DNA of 64,000 nt from CAXMQS01 sp964195995. GTDB lineage: Bacteria > Actinomycetota > Acidimicrobiia > Spongiisociales > JAOTWH01. Positions 1-8,736 of this stretch are shown here, piece by piece. Every line of letters starts with the position of its first letter. Positions within the stretch are counted from its first letter, which is position 1. Below the pieces are notes generated by a model that saw only the letters and a program-made list of their open reading frames with translations, made no database searches and had not been told where the DNA came from. The stretch covers positions 157,399 through 221,398 of the forward strand of contig CAXMQS010000094.1 in the NCBI GenBank assembly GCA_964195995.1, in the 5' to 3' direction. Made by a program: the position numbers and the translations under genes.

Positions 1-274
1 TTGCGATGGCCGGACGCTCGCCTGTCTCGTGAGTCGCAGACTGGACACTTCTGCTTGCTGGCCATTCTTCCTTGTTCGAAGCGGCCGAGGCCGGCACGGT
101 GGCCCTCGGTGGCTGCGTTATAGGCGGAGTGGTCGGCTTTCCGCGGGCGAGGTCACATGTGGACGCGGAGGCCCGAGCCGTCAAGCCCAGTGCCGACGCC
201 GGTTTCGTCACCTCATTCCCAACGCCTGGAGCCGATACCATCGGCGACAGCCGCGCGATGAAGTGGAGCCGACG
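1..274. other. Upstream stretch with no supported gene
   Basis: I see no recognisable protein here. An open frame runs through into the transaldolase-like gene, but its first 80 or so residues are Arg/Gly-rich and low in complexity, with no family resemblance, so I treat it as leader sequence rather than coding. The promoter of the amino-sugar operon probably lies here, but no convincing -35/-10 pair stands out. Confidence 0.4.
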
Positions 275-1369
275 TTGGCAACGAAGACCACCTACTTGAG
301 CCCACTGCACGAGACCGTCGCTACCACTGCTACCGACTTCTGGAACGACTCGTGTTCGATCGAGGAGCTGACCTACGCCATCAGCCACGGGGCCGTGGGA
401 GCAACCAGCAACCCCACCATCGTCGAGGCGGTCCTTCGCCAGGAACGGCACCTGTGGGAGGACCGGATCCACGAGATCATCCGAGACAACCCGTCCTGGA
501 CGGAAGAAGACATCATGTGGAAGGTCTTCGAGGAGATCGGGGTGAAGGGGGCGGAACTTCTGTTACCGGTATTCGAACGCGAAGGGGGCAGGAAGGGTCG
601 TCTGTCCATCCAGACCAACCCAACGAACTATCGCAACGTCGAGCGGATGCTCTCCCAGGCCGAACACTTCTCCTCGCTGGCACCGAACATACAGGTCAAG
701 CTCCCCGCGACCAGCCAGGGCATCATCGCCATCGAAGAAGCGACCTACCGGGGAGTGAACATCAACGCCACGGTGAGTTTCTCAGTACCGCAGGCGATCG
801 CCATCGGCGAGGCGATGGAGCGGGGCCTCACGCGCCGGGACGCAGAGGGCCTCTCCACCGAGGACATGGCTCCGGTCACGACCATCATGATCGGACGCAT
901 CGACGACTGGATGCGGGCCGTCACCGAGCGCGACGGAACCACGGTCGACCCGACATACCTCCCGTGGGCTGGAATCGCCGTATTCAAGCGGGCCTATGGC
1001 CTATACCAGGAGCGGGGGTACCGCCCCCGTCTGCTGGCGGCGGCATACCGGCATCACTTGCACTGGTCGGAGTTGATCGGCGGAGACGTCGTACTCACGA
1101 TCCCCTCGGCGTGGCAGAAGCGCTTCAACGACTCGAAGGTCGAGGTGCGGGAACGGATCGCCGATCTGGTGGCTCCCGGGATCGTCAAGGAGCTGTACGA
1201 CCGGATCCCTGACTTCCGCATGGCTTACGACCCAGACGGGTTGAGCATTGAACAATTCGACACGTACGGGGCAACTGTGCGGACCCTCCGGGGCTTCATC
1301 GCTTCCCACCACGAACTCATCCGGGTTATCCGCGAGGACTTCATGCTCCCGAACCCGGACGTGAGTTAG
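275..1369 (+). CDS. Transaldolase-family protein
   Basis: This is a TIM-barrel aldolase of the transaldolase family, about 364 aa from the TTG start chosen here. Seen in the sequence: a TSNPTI motif near the N-terminus (transaldolase beta-strand 1), a TNP motif after LSIQ, and IQVKLPAT, which carries the Schiff-base lysine. The frame opens back to position 29, but those residues look non-coding. The TTG at 275 has GGAG at 265-268 (6-nt spacer); a GTG at 263 is the alternative. nagA follows 6 nt after the stop. The role is likely C-C cleavage or transfer on a sugar phosphate. Its exact substrate is unknown, and linkage to nagA and a NagB-type gene suggests an amino-sugar-derived intermediate rather than housekeeping pentose phosphate metabolism. 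The family call is secure; the start is less so. Confidence 0.8.
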   Translation: MATKTTYLSPLHETVATTATDFWNDSCSIEELTYAISHGAVGATSNPTIVEAVLRQERHLWEDRIHEIIRDNPSWTEEDIMWKVFEEIGVKGAELLLPVFEREGGRKGRLSIQTNPTNYRNVERMLSQAEHFSSLAPNIQVKLPATSQGIIAIEEATYRGVNINATVSFSVPQAIAIGEAMERGLTRRDAEGLSTEDMAPVTTIMIGRIDDWMRAVTERDGTTVDPTYLPWAGIAVFKRAYGLYQERGYRPRLLAAAYRHHLHWSELIGGDVVLTIPSAWQKRFNDSKVEVRERIADLVAPGIVKELYDRIPDFRMAYDPDGLSIEQFDTYGATVRTLRGFIASHHELIRVIREDFMLPNPDVS

Positions 1370-1375
1370 GCCACC

Positions 1376-2476
1376 TTGCGACTCGGCGTAGCCAGGGCCA
1401 TCGTCGACGGGGAATTCATCGACGGTGACATCGAATTCGATGAGGGCCGGGTGACGGCAATCGGTATTGCGCCCGCCGGTGCTGACGGGATCGCGGTGCC
1501 TGGGTTCGTCGACATTCAGGTGAACGGGTTCGCCGGCATCGACTTTTCCGACGCCACCCCTGAGGACTACTCAGCCGTGAGCCTTGCTCTGACAGCAACC
1601 GGCGTCGTTGCCTACCAGCCAACCCTCATCACGCTGCCGGAAGACCAGGTAATCGCGGCCCTCGAAACCCTGGCGGCAGTTCCGCCTGACCAATCCGGCG
1701 CCAGCATCATCGGTATGCACCTGGAAGGCCCTTTCCTATCGCCTGAGCGAGCCGGGGCCCACGACCCCGCCTCCATGGTCGATCCCGATCTTGCTCTGGC
1801 CGAACGCTTCCTAGGGGCCGGGCCCGTGACGACGATGACGCTGGCTCCGGAACGGCCGGACGCCATATCCCTCATCGAGCTCCTCATAAGCAGGGGAATC
1901 ACGGTCTCGTGTGGGCACAGCAACGCCACAGCCGCCGAAGCCCACGCCGCCTTCGACGCCGGTGCCGTACTCGTGACCCATCTGTTCGACGCCCAGCGAC
2001 CGTTCCACCATCGTGATCCAGGGATCGTCGGGGCCGCAATGAGCCGGCCCGACATCACCGCTTCGATAATCGTCGACGGATTCCACCTGGCTCCCGAAAC
2101 CGTACGGATAGCTATGGCCGCCCCGGCCCGGGTGGCGCTCATCACCGATTCCATCGCCGCCGCCGGCCGAGGAGAAGGTACGTACGCGCTCGGTGATCGG
2201 GCGGTGACCGTTGCCAACGGGAGCGCCCGCCTCGATAATGGCACCCTGGCGGGGAGCGTCCTGACGATGGATGGCGCGGTCCGCAATCTCGTCGACATCG
2301 GCGTGGATCTCCCAACTGCGATCGAGGCGGCAACTGCCGTCCCGGCCCAGGCGATAGGGCGCGCCGACCTCGGACGGCTGGCCGTCGGCGCTGCCGCCGA
2401 CCTCGTGGTGCTCTCCGACGAACTCGCCGTGCAGCGCACCCTCACCGGCGGCACCGAGGTGTTCTCTCAGCGCTGA
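1376..2476 (+). CDS. nagA: N-acetylglucosamine-6-phosphate deacetylase
   Basis: An amidohydrolase that removes acetate from N-acetylglucosamine-6-phosphate, feeding the NagB-type deaminase. Its 366 aa is normal for NagA. Visible landmarks: HLEGPF with metal ligand Glu117, GHSNAT (His182), THLFDAQRP (His203) and LITDS with catalytic Asp259. The usual THLFNAM has Asp in place of Asn here, so a related N-acyl sugar phosphate is possible as substrate. The start is TTG, 6 nt after the transaldolase-like gene. It is the second gene of a four-gene + strand operon. Confidence 0.9.
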   Translation: MRLGVARAIVDGEFIDGDIEFDEGRVTAIGIAPAGADGIAVPGFVDIQVNGFAGIDFSDATPEDYSAVSLALTATGVVAYQPTLITLPEDQVIAALETLAAVPPDQSGASIIGMHLEGPFLSPERAGAHDPASMVDPDLALAERFLGAGPVTTMTLAPERPDAISLIELLISRGITVSCGHSNATAAEAHAAFDAGAVLVTHLFDAQRPFHHRDPGIVGAAMSRPDITASIIVDGFHLAPETVRIAMAAPARVALITDSIAAAGRGEGTYALGDRAVTVANGSARLDNGTLAGSVLTMDGAVRNLVDIGVDLPTAIEAATAVPAQAIGRADLGRLAVGAAADLVVLSDELAVQRTLTGGTEVFSQR

Positions 2477-2528
2477 CACCCCGGTCGGCACAGCTAACTT
2501 TGGCGGGACTACCAGAAAGGACACTCGC

Positions 2529-3725
2529 ATGCAGGGCCATGCCGTCACGATGCTCGGAACCGGTTTGATCGGAGACTTCTACACCATGACCCTCCACGGC
2601 CAGCGCGGCCGAGATCGGGTCGAGGTTGCCTACTCCCGATCTCCAGAACGCGGCGAGGCGTTCGCGCAACGGTGGAACATCCCGAACCACACCACCTCAC
2701 TGCAAGAGGCCATCGAGCACCCGGGGACCGACACGGTCGTCGTCGCCCTCCCGAACTTCCTCCACGAAGAAGCCATCTCGCTAATCGCTGATGCCGGCAA
2801 GGCCGTGCTCTGCACTAAGCCGCTGGCGCGCAGCGGCGCGGAGGCGAAGCGGATCCTCCACAAGATCGAATCGGCCGGCATCTTCGCCGGGTACCTCGAA
2901 GACCTCTGCTACACACCGAAAGGCCTCAAAGCGGTGGCGGCCGTGGAGAGCGGTGCGATCGGCGATGTGACCTGGGTGAGGTCTCGCGAGACCCATCCCG
3001 GCCCACACAGCGCCTGGTTCTGGGACAAGGAAAAGGCGGGCGGCGGTGCCATCGTCGATCTCGGCTGTCACTGCATCGAGATCATCCGCAAGTACGTCGG
3101 TAAGGGGAACCGGCCCGTCGAGGTGATGTGTTGGGCCGACACCCTCGTTCATCCGATCAAAGCGGAGGACAACGCAGTGTGCTTGATCCGCTTCGAATCG
3201 GGTGCCCTCGGCCAGTTCGAAGTCAGCTGGACCTTCCGGGGCGGTATGGACCTGCGCGACGAGGTGGCGGGAACCGAGGGAACCATCTGGTTGAACCACT
3301 TCCTGCGCACCGGCTACGAGATGTACACCTCCGGCGGCGGGGACGGATACGTGGCCGAGAAGCTCGAGTCCAACGAGGGATGGCTTTTCCCGGTTGGAGA
3401 CGAGGTCTCCGAGCTCGGCTACGTGGACATGTTCACCGACATGTTCAACTCGATGGACGCCGGCACCGAGCCACAGGAGACCTTCTACGACGGCTACGTC
3501 GTCAATGCCGTCATGGACGCCGCCTACCGCTCGGCAGAAAGCCGCCAGTGGGAGCCGGTCGACGTCGACTGGCGAGGCGGGACCACAGACCGAATAGCCA
3601 AGACCGTCGCATACCACGAGGGCCACGCCATCGTGAAGAAGGAGCTGCTCCCGGACGGCCGAACCAAGCTCATGCTCAGCGACAAGGATGACGGATCGAT
3701 ATTCGACCTCGTCACCGGGGGCTGA
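2529..3725 (+). CDS. Gfo/Idh/MocA-family oxidoreductase
   Basis: An NAD(P)-dependent sugar or polyol dehydrogenase of 398 aa. The N-terminal Rossmann fold begins LGTGLIG, and CTKPLA matches the family EKP motif with its catalytic lysine kept and Glu replaced by Thr. A DLGCHCIEI segment supplies the usual substrate-binding histidine, followed by the alpha/beta C-terminal domain. AAAGGA lies about 8 nt before the ATG. The stop overlaps the next gene. Its position between nagA and a NagB-type gene suggests oxidation or epimerisation of an amino sugar or a derivative. The substrate cannot be read from sequence. Confidence 0.85.
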   Translation: MQGHAVTMLGTGLIGDFYTMTLHGQRGRDRVEVAYSRSPERGEAFAQRWNIPNHTTSLQEAIEHPGTDTVVVALPNFLHEEAISLIADAGKAVLCTKPLARSGAEAKRILHKIESAGIFAGYLEDLCYTPKGLKAVAAVESGAIGDVTWVRSRETHPGPHSAWFWDKEKAGGGAIVDLGCHCIEIIRKYVGKGNRPVEVMCWADTLVHPIKAEDNAVCLIRFESGALGQFEVSWTFRGGMDLRDEVAGTEGTIWLNHFLRTGYEMYTSGGGDGYVAEKLESNEGWLFPVGDEVSELGYVDMFTDMFNSMDAGTEPQETFYDGYVVNAVMDAAYRSAESRQWEPVDVDWRGGTTDRIAKTVAYHEGHAIVKKELLPDGRTKLMLSDKDDGSIFDLVTGG

Positions 3726-4425
3726 CCTGAACCTCTATGTCTTCGGGCCCGACGAGTGGCCCGACGCCGTGGCGGCTCGGTGGACGAGCTTCCTGGATGC
3801 CGCGCCCGAGGCTCGCCAGACGTTGCCGACCGGCTCGACCCCGCGGCCGATGTATCGCAGCTTCGCCGAATCGGGCGGTGACTTGAGCCGCTCGACGATC
3901 TTCGTGCTCGATGAGTTCGGGCTTCCCGCCGGTGCCGCCTCTCGATGCGACGAGATGATCCGCCGCGACCTCTTCGACTTGCTCGCTGCCCGACCGGCTT
4001 CCGTTGACGCCATCGATGTGGAGGCTGCTGACCTGGATGCAGAGTGCCGGCGCTACGAGGCTGCGGTGCGAGATGGTGGCCTCGATCTCGCCATCCTCGG
4101 GTTGGGCGGCAACGGCCATCTCGGCCTCAACGAGCCCGGGTCTGGGCGCGAAACCATTACCCGTGTAGTTTCGGTGACTCCAGAAACCAGCGGACACGTC
4201 CTGTCCTACGGCTCAGATATGCCTGCGACGTGGGGGGTGACGCTGGGTATCGATACGTTGCTTGCGGCCACCGAGATCTGGCTCCTCGTCACCGGCCCCC
4301 ACAAAGCCGAGATCCTGGCGCGGGCGATGACCGACGACATCGGCTCCGCGGTGCCGGCCACGTTCTTGCGCACCCACGGGAATGTGACCGTGTTCGCCGA
4401 CGAGGAGGCAGTCGCCTTGCTGTAG
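3688..4425 (+). CDS. nagB: Glucosamine-6-phosphate deaminase-like (NagB/6PGL superfamily)
   Basis: Predicted to convert glucosamine-6-phosphate to fructose-6-phosphate and ammonia. Seen: PTGSTP phosphate loop, LDEFGLP (catalytic Asp), and GGNGHLGLNEPG with the ring-opening His and Glu. Asn replaces the E. coli Asp141 there, as in Gram-positive NagB. Length is 245 aa. The ATG at 3688 lies inside the preceding gene (38-nt overlap). Homology starts near the CTG at 3727, so the first 13 residues are uncertain. Last gene of the nag operon; it abuts the truncated remnant on the opposite strand. Confidence 0.8.
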   Translation: MTDRYSTSSPGADLNLYVFGPDEWPDAVAARWTSFLDAAPEARQTLPTGSTPRPMYRSFAESGGDLSRSTIFVLDEFGLPAGAASRCDEMIRRDLFDLLAARPASVDAIDVEAADLDAECRRYEAAVRDGGLDLAILGLGGNGHLGLNEPGSGRETITRVVSVTPETSGHVLSYGSDMPATWGVTLGIDTLLAATEIWLLVTGPHKAEILARAMTDDIGSAVPATFLRTHGNVTVFADEEAVALL

Positions 4426-4431
4426 GCGCGA

Positions 4432-4603
4432 GTCAGGCGGAGCGCAAAGCCGGCGGTTTGGGCGACCTGGCCAACAGTCCGTTGGCCATCGATCTCGTAC
4501 CCTTGGCCCGCTTCACCACCGGCGTACAGCACACCATTGACGTGGTCATAGGCAACACCCTCGGGATGGTCAAGCCCTCGACGAAGACCTGGGCGCCGGT
4601 CAC
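4432..4603 (-). pseudogene. Truncated, frameshifted SMP-30/gluconolactonase remnant
   Basis: A GTG at 4603-4601 overlaps the SDR stop as GTGA, the normal coupling in this operon. It begins TGAQVFVEGL, then the continuation LDHPEGVAYDHVNGVLYAGG runs in another frame, so one base has been gained or lost near 4575. The joined peptide looks like the first blades of an SMP-30/LRE-type beta-propeller lactonase. Homology stops at QVAQTAGFALRLTR, close to the nagB stop, leaving about 55 of some 290 expected residues. It would have been the last gene of the minus-strand operon and was probably cut off by a rearrangement that joined it tail-to-tail to the nag operon. Confidence 0.65.
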
Positions 4604-5391
4604 GACTCGTCGGGAGTGTGGCCGACGGTGCCATTGATGACGAGTCCACCGTCGACAACCATTTCGTGCCCCGTCATGTACCGCGATGCCGTCGAAGCCA
4701 CGAAGACCACCGAGTCGGCGATCTCGGCTTCGGCGCCGATCCGCCCCAGAGGGATCCGCTGTTCGTAGGCGGCCCGCACCTCCGGCGTATATGCCTTGAC
4801 ATTGAGAGGTGTGTCGATGGCCCCGGGGGCGATCGCGTTGACCGTCACATTGTGTTCGGCTGCCTCCAGGGCCAGCGTTTTCGTCAGCCCGACGATGCCC
4901 CCCTTGGCGGTGACGTAGGCGGTCAGGTTGGCCGCTGTAAGGATGTCGGACGCCGATGACACGTTGATGATGCGTCCTCGCCCCTGGGGAAACATGACCG
5001 CCGCCGCTGCCCGGCACCCGTAAAAGTAGCCGTGCAGGTTGGCGGCCAGCAGGCCGTGCCAATCCTCGTCCGTCGTGTCGACCAGCGGCTTGACCATAAG
5101 GCGAGCGGCGTTGTTCACCCAGATGTCCAGGCTCCCCCAGCGAGAAGTCGCTTCGGCGGCCAGCATGTCGGAGGTAGCCGAATCCCCCGTGTCGGCCTCA
5201 ACTATGAACGCCTCGCGCCCTGCCTCTCGGATCTGGTGCTCAACCGCCTCGGCACCTTCGGAGTCGCCCACGTAGGCACCGGCTACATTCGCGCCGGCTG
5301 TAGCTAGGGCCACCGCAACAGCACGGCCGATACCCGAGGAAACACCCGTCACTACCGCATTCGGCCCTACCAATTCCACCGTTGTCGTCAT
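4600..5391 (-). CDS. SDR-family NAD(P)-dependent oxidoreductase
   Basis: A classical short-chain dehydrogenase of 263 aa from the ATG at 5391. Seen: VTGVSSGIG cofactor loop, NNA motif, NVSSAS catalytic serine, AYVTAK catalytic Tyr/Lys, and a C-terminal VDGG segment. An open frame extends upstream, but this ATG has GGAGG nearby and overlaps the alcohol dehydrogenase stop by 4 nt (ATGA), which decides the start. It probably oxidises a sugar or polyol, next to an alcohol dehydrogenase, a phosphotriesterase-family hydrolase and a lost lactonase. A dehydrogenase-plus-lactonase pair is typical of oxidative sugar-acid pathways. Confidence 0.85.
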   Translation of the reverse strand: MTTTVELVGPNAVVTGVSSGIGRAVAVALATAGANVAGAYVGDSEGAEAVEHQIREAGREAFIVEADTGDSATSDMLAAEATSRWGSLDIWVNNAARLMVKPLVDTTDEDWHGLLAANLHGYFYGCRAAAAVMFPQGRGRIINVSSASDILTAANLTAYVTAKGGIVGLTKTLALEAAEHNVTVNAIAPGAIDTPLNVKAYTPEVRAAYEQRIPLGRIGAEAEIADSVVFVASTASRYMTGHEMVVDGGLVINGTVGHTPDES

Positions 5392-6431
5392 CCTTCTTCC
5401 TCCGGTCGGGGATCGAGAACGTACTTCATGCCGGACCCGGCCCTGGTGGCGGCAAAGGCCCGCTCCCAGTCCGCCAGCGGCACCACTTCGGTGACGAGAG
5501 GATCGAGTTCGACCGCCCCTACCTCGATGAGCTGCATCGCCCGGCGCCACGATGCCGGGGTGCTGGCGTTGCCAGACGTAACGGTCAGCTCTTTGTACAG
5601 GACGGTGTCGAGCGGAACGGCCACCGGTTTGCCGAAGATGCCCACTTGCACGTAGTGGCCGCGCTTGGCGATGACCTCCAGCCCAAGAACCGCTCCGGCT
5701 GCGGCCCCCGAGCATTCGCACACCACGGCGGGAGGATCGATCCCGAGGGCCTTACCTTCTTCCAAGATCCGCGTGGCCAGCCCCAGCGAGGTCGCCACCT
5801 CCAGGCGTTCCTTATCCCGCTCCAGGCCAACCAACAGAACACGGCCGCCCGCCGCCCGCGCCGCCTGGGCGGTGAGCAGTCCCATCGTGCCGGGGCCGAT
5901 GACGAGTACCTGATCGCCGGTGTTCACGATGGGCGGATCGAAAAGGCAGTTGGCCACACAGGCAAGGGGCTCGGCCAGCGCTCCGGCCGAGGGTCCCACG
6001 TGGTCGGGCAAAGGATGGAGGTTGCGAACGGGAACCGTCATCCAACGGGTGAACCCACCGTTCTCCCGCGACCCGATGGACCGCCGCTGCTCACATAGGT
6101 TGGGGTATCCCGATCGGCAGTGCTCGCACCGCTCGCAGTAGGAGTAATAGGTCTCACAGGCGACCCGCCGGTCCATCCAATCGGCGGCGACTCCCTCACC
6201 CAGGACTGCTACCCGACCGGTGACCTCGTGGCCCATGGTCACCGGTGGTTCGGACGGGAACTCGTCGTCTGCGATGTGCAAGTCGGTGCCGCAGATGCCG
6301 GCAGCGATGACTTCCAGTGTCACTTCGCCAGCACAGGGTGGCCGCACCTCCTGGGACCAAAGGGCAAGACCCTCGGGTCCCGGACCAAGTTTGCCGAGGC
6401 CGGTGGCCCGATCAGGAATCGCCGTTGTCAT
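5388..6431 (-). CDS. Zinc-dependent alcohol dehydrogenase (MDR family)
   Basis: A medium-chain dehydrogenase of 347 aa resembling sorbitol or threonine dehydrogenases. GICGTDLHI carries the catalytic-zinc Cys, and GHEVTG the zinc His and Glu. Four cysteines in ETYYSYCERCEHCRSGYPNLC form the structural zinc lobe, and VIGPGTMGLL is the NAD-binding Rossmann loop. The start at 6431 is fixed by an ATGA overlap with the phosphotriesterase-family gene, although the frame is open upstream. Likely oxidises a secondary hydroxyl of a polyol or sugar. Third enzyme from the end of the operon. Confidence 0.88.
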   Translation of the reverse strand: MTTAIPDRATGLGKLGPGPEGLALWSQEVRPPCAGEVTLEVIAAGICGTDLHIADDEFPSEPPVTMGHEVTGRVAVLGEGVAADWMDRRVACETYYSYCERCEHCRSGYPNLCEQRRSIGSRENGGFTRWMTVPVRNLHPLPDHVGPSAGALAEPLACVANCLFDPPIVNTGDQVLVIGPGTMGLLTAQAARAAGGRVLLVGLERDKERLEVATSLGLATRILEEGKALGIDPPAVVCECSGAAAGAVLGLEVIAKRGHYVQVGIFGKPVAVPLDTVLYKELTVTSGNASTPASWRRAMQLIEVGAVELDPLVTEVVPLADWERAFAATRAGSGMKYVLDPRPEEEG

Positions 6432-7384
6432 ATTGCCCCCATCGCCAGGAACCGAGCGGGGTTCGTCACCAGAAGTTGGTGGCGAGCCTTGGCATCGATG
6501 CCGCGTGACTCCAGGATGGCCGTGAACCCGGTCATCATCCAGGCTAAGCCGGGAGAGCCCCCGAGGGTGGTCCACAGGGTCCGGCGGGCCCCGTCGGTAC
6601 CGAGCATGAGTTGCCCCGCAAACCCGGCGCCGATCATCTCGGCCAGCAGTCCGGCGGTAGCGGACACCTCGGCGGCGGCCTGACGCAGCGCCTGATCGTA
6701 TTCGAGATTCACCCCCGACGAGAGCAGGTCTTTGTGCAGGCCGGGATCTGCGATCCGATCGGTGTGGGACAACACCACACGGGTCAACGGAACACCGAAC
6801 TCGGTGAGGAGGGCGAGTTGCTCGGGAGCTCCCTCTCCCCCCTCGCAGTGGGTGAGGATCGGCACCCCTGTCCGCTGGTGGGTCATGGCAGCCGCTTCGA
6901 ACAGGCTGCGATCGCGAGCGGTGATGGTCGAACCGCTGGTGGCGATCTTGAGGATGCCCGCGCGATGCCCAGTGCGCTCAACAGCCGGCCCGGCGTAGTC
7001 GAACCGGTCGATGCCATCGGTGATGTCGGCGGTGAACATCTCGGCCAGTACTTCGGCCGATCCTTCCAGTGCCCAGCGGTGCTCCGGGTAGTACTTGGGG
7101 GTATGCAGTCCGGTTGTTGCAATCACGTGGAGGCCGCTGCGCTCGGACACCGCCGCCAGACGCTCCACATGGCGGCCCGACGCACATGGCATGGCATCCA
7201 CCATCGCCCCCACCCCCGCCGCGGCGCACAGATCCACCTCGGCAACCGCATCGTCTACCGATGGAAGGTGAATGTGCGGGAGTTGGTCGGCCACCAAAGG
7301 GCTGTCGATGATGAGGTGCTCGTGCAGATAGGTGACGCCGAGGTCATCGGGGGCGATGTCGCCGAGGACGGTGCGGACGATCAC
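6428..7384 (-). CDS. Phosphotriesterase-family (PHP/Php-like) metal-dependent hydrolase
   Basis: A binuclear-metal amidohydrolase-fold protein of 318 aa. Metal ligands are visible in order: HEH in YLHEHLIID, the bridging-lysine position in ILKIATSG, His in LTHCEGG and LSHTDR, and Asp in LGTDG. It starts VRTVLGDI as relatives do. The GTG at 7384 overlaps the FAD oxidoreductase stop (GTGA). Natural members of this family include lactonases, so lactone hydrolysis after the dehydrogenases is a reasonable inference, all the more since the SMP-30-type lactonase of this operon is broken. A phosphate-ester or amide substrate cannot be excluded. Confidence 0.85.
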   Translation of the reverse strand: MIVRTVLGDIAPDDLGVTYLHEHLIIDSPLVADQLPHIHLPSVDDAVAEVDLCAAAGVGAMVDAMPCASGRHVERLAAVSERSGLHVIATTGLHTPKYYPEHRWALEGSAEVLAEMFTADITDGIDRFDYAGPAVERTGHRAGILKIATSGSTITARDRSLFEAAAMTHQRTGVPILTHCEGGEGAPEQLALLTEFGVPLTRVVLSHTDRIADPGLHKDLLSSGVNLEYDQALRQAAAEVSATAGLLAEMIGAGFAGQLMLGTDGARRTLWTTLGGSPGLAWMMTGFTAILESRGIDAKARHQLLVTNPARFLAMGAI

Positions 7385-8736
7385 TCGATGTCCTCTAGAG
7401 AGAGAACCGCCCCATCGGAGCGGAGCCGCGAGATCAGAGCACTGTTGTCGACCTCCCGCACCGCACCGCCCTTGCGGACGGCCAGCGCCGCCGCCGTGCC
7501 CGCCGCCTGGCCCATCGCCATGCATTGGGCCATGGACCGTATGGAAGCCTGAGCATCGTGCTCGGCGGAAAAGCACCGCCCGGCCATAACCACGTTGCTC
7601 CCGTCCCGAGGGATCAGCGTGCGCAGCGGAATGCCGACGGCTGTCCCGTCGGGGAGGTACTCCCATTTGGTTCCGGTCCCGGCGCCGTGGTCCTCGATCG
7701 GAGCTCCACACAGGCCGATCTGGTCGTCGAATTGCCGTGCCAACAGAACGTCTTCGCGTGTAATGCGGTAATCGCCATACACCCGGCGAGTCTCACGCAG
7801 ACCGATCTGGCTGGAGAGCGCGACCAGACGGGCATGCTCGTACCCCGGTACCCGGTCTATGAGAAACCGCGCATACTCAAGAGCCTGGCGGCGGCCTTCC
7901 ATCTCGGCGGCAGTGAGGACGTCGGGGTCGGTGGCGTTGCGGACTGTCCCGGCGTCATCCGGCCTCACCTGGTCGACGCGGGTCATGACCGTCGCCGTCA
8001 TCCCATCCACCGGCGTGATGTGGTCGCTCCCCTCCCGCCGCGGCAAGTCGTACTCACCCGAGTCGGCGGCGGCGCCCATCAGAGCGTGCAACTCATCCTT
8101 GCCTATCTCGCGCCGCTTGGCATGGTTCACGTTGACCATCCGAAACGTGGTGGTGAGGCTCTGGGCCGGACTGAGCACGCCGGCCAGTTCGTATTCGAAT
8201 CTGGCGAAGTGGCACAGGTCGGCGTCGCCTGAGGCGTCGATGAAGACCTCCGCTTCCACCCGATGCAGACCGGCTTTGGTGGCAACTACTAGACCGGTGA
8301 TCCGGCCGTCGTCGACACTGGCCTCCTGCACGAAGGCATGCAGCAGCACCCGCACGCCGGCTCCGGTCACAAGGTCTTCCCACACGACCTTGAGATGCTC
8401 GGCCAGATATGTGACACCGGTGCCGGCCCCATACGTGTTGTCGCGCTCGAGTACGTTGCCCCGACGGCGAAGCCCGGCGATCACGTCATCCCCGATGCCG
8501 CCGACCACCTTGATCGAGCGAGATCCGGGCGTGTAGAAGCCGTAGAAGGTGTCGAGCACGGCGGTGGACACCCCTCCCAGGAAGGGGAGCTTCTCGATCA
8601 GGAGCACGCTCGCCCCGGTGCGGGCCGCCGCGATGGCCGCCGGGGACCCGGCCGAGCCAGAACCAACTACGACGACGTCGTAGCGGCCAAGGCTCGGGAG
8701 GCTCATGCCGCTAGGCGATGTCGCGGAGACTGTCAC
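7381..8736 (-). CDS. FAD-dependent oxidoreductase (FAD_oxidored family)
   Basis: A flavoprotein of 451 aa. The N-terminal dinucleotide-binding motif is VVVGSGSAGSPAA, followed by an acidic strand end (LLIEK) and LGGVST. A VFIDASGDADL motif marks the second FAD contact, and a GRCFSAEHDAQASIR segment near the C-terminus is typical of the FAD_oxidored group, many of which act on carbohydrates. The GTG at 8736 overlaps the SIS gene stop (GTGA); an internal ATG at 8706 is the alternative start. No signal peptide or membrane segment is visible. Its electron acceptor and substrate are unknown. Confidence 0.8.
   Translation of the reverse strand: MTVSATSPSGMSLPSLGRYDVVVVGSGSAGSPAAIAAARTGASVLLIEKLPFLGGVSTAVLDTFYGFYTPGSRSIKVVGGIGDDVIAGLRRRGNVLERDNTYGAGTGVTYLAEHLKVVWEDLVTGAGVRVLLHAFVQEASVDDGRITGLVVATKAGLHRVEAEVFIDASGDADLCHFARFEYELAGVLSPAQSLTTTFRMVNVNHAKRREIGKDELHALMGAAADSGEYDLPRREGSDHITPVDGMTATVMTRVDQVRPDDAGTVRNATDPDVLTAAEMEGRRQALEYARFLIDRVPGYEHARLVALSSQIGLRETRRVYGDYRITREDVLLARQFDDQIGLCGAPIEDHGAGTGTKWEYLPDGTAVGIPLRTLIPRDGSNVVMAGRCFSAEHDAQASIRSMAQCMAMGQAAGTAAALAVRKGGAVREVDNSALISRLRSDGAVLSLEDIE

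Noticed and set aside
29..274. N-terminal extension of the transaldolase-like protein
   Set aside because: Arg/Gly-rich with no family similarity; homology and a ribosome binding site support TTG 275.
1612..2454. Long open frame antisense to nagA
   Set aside because: Shadow of a high-GC gene; composition is Ser/Arg/Ala-rich and lacks motifs.
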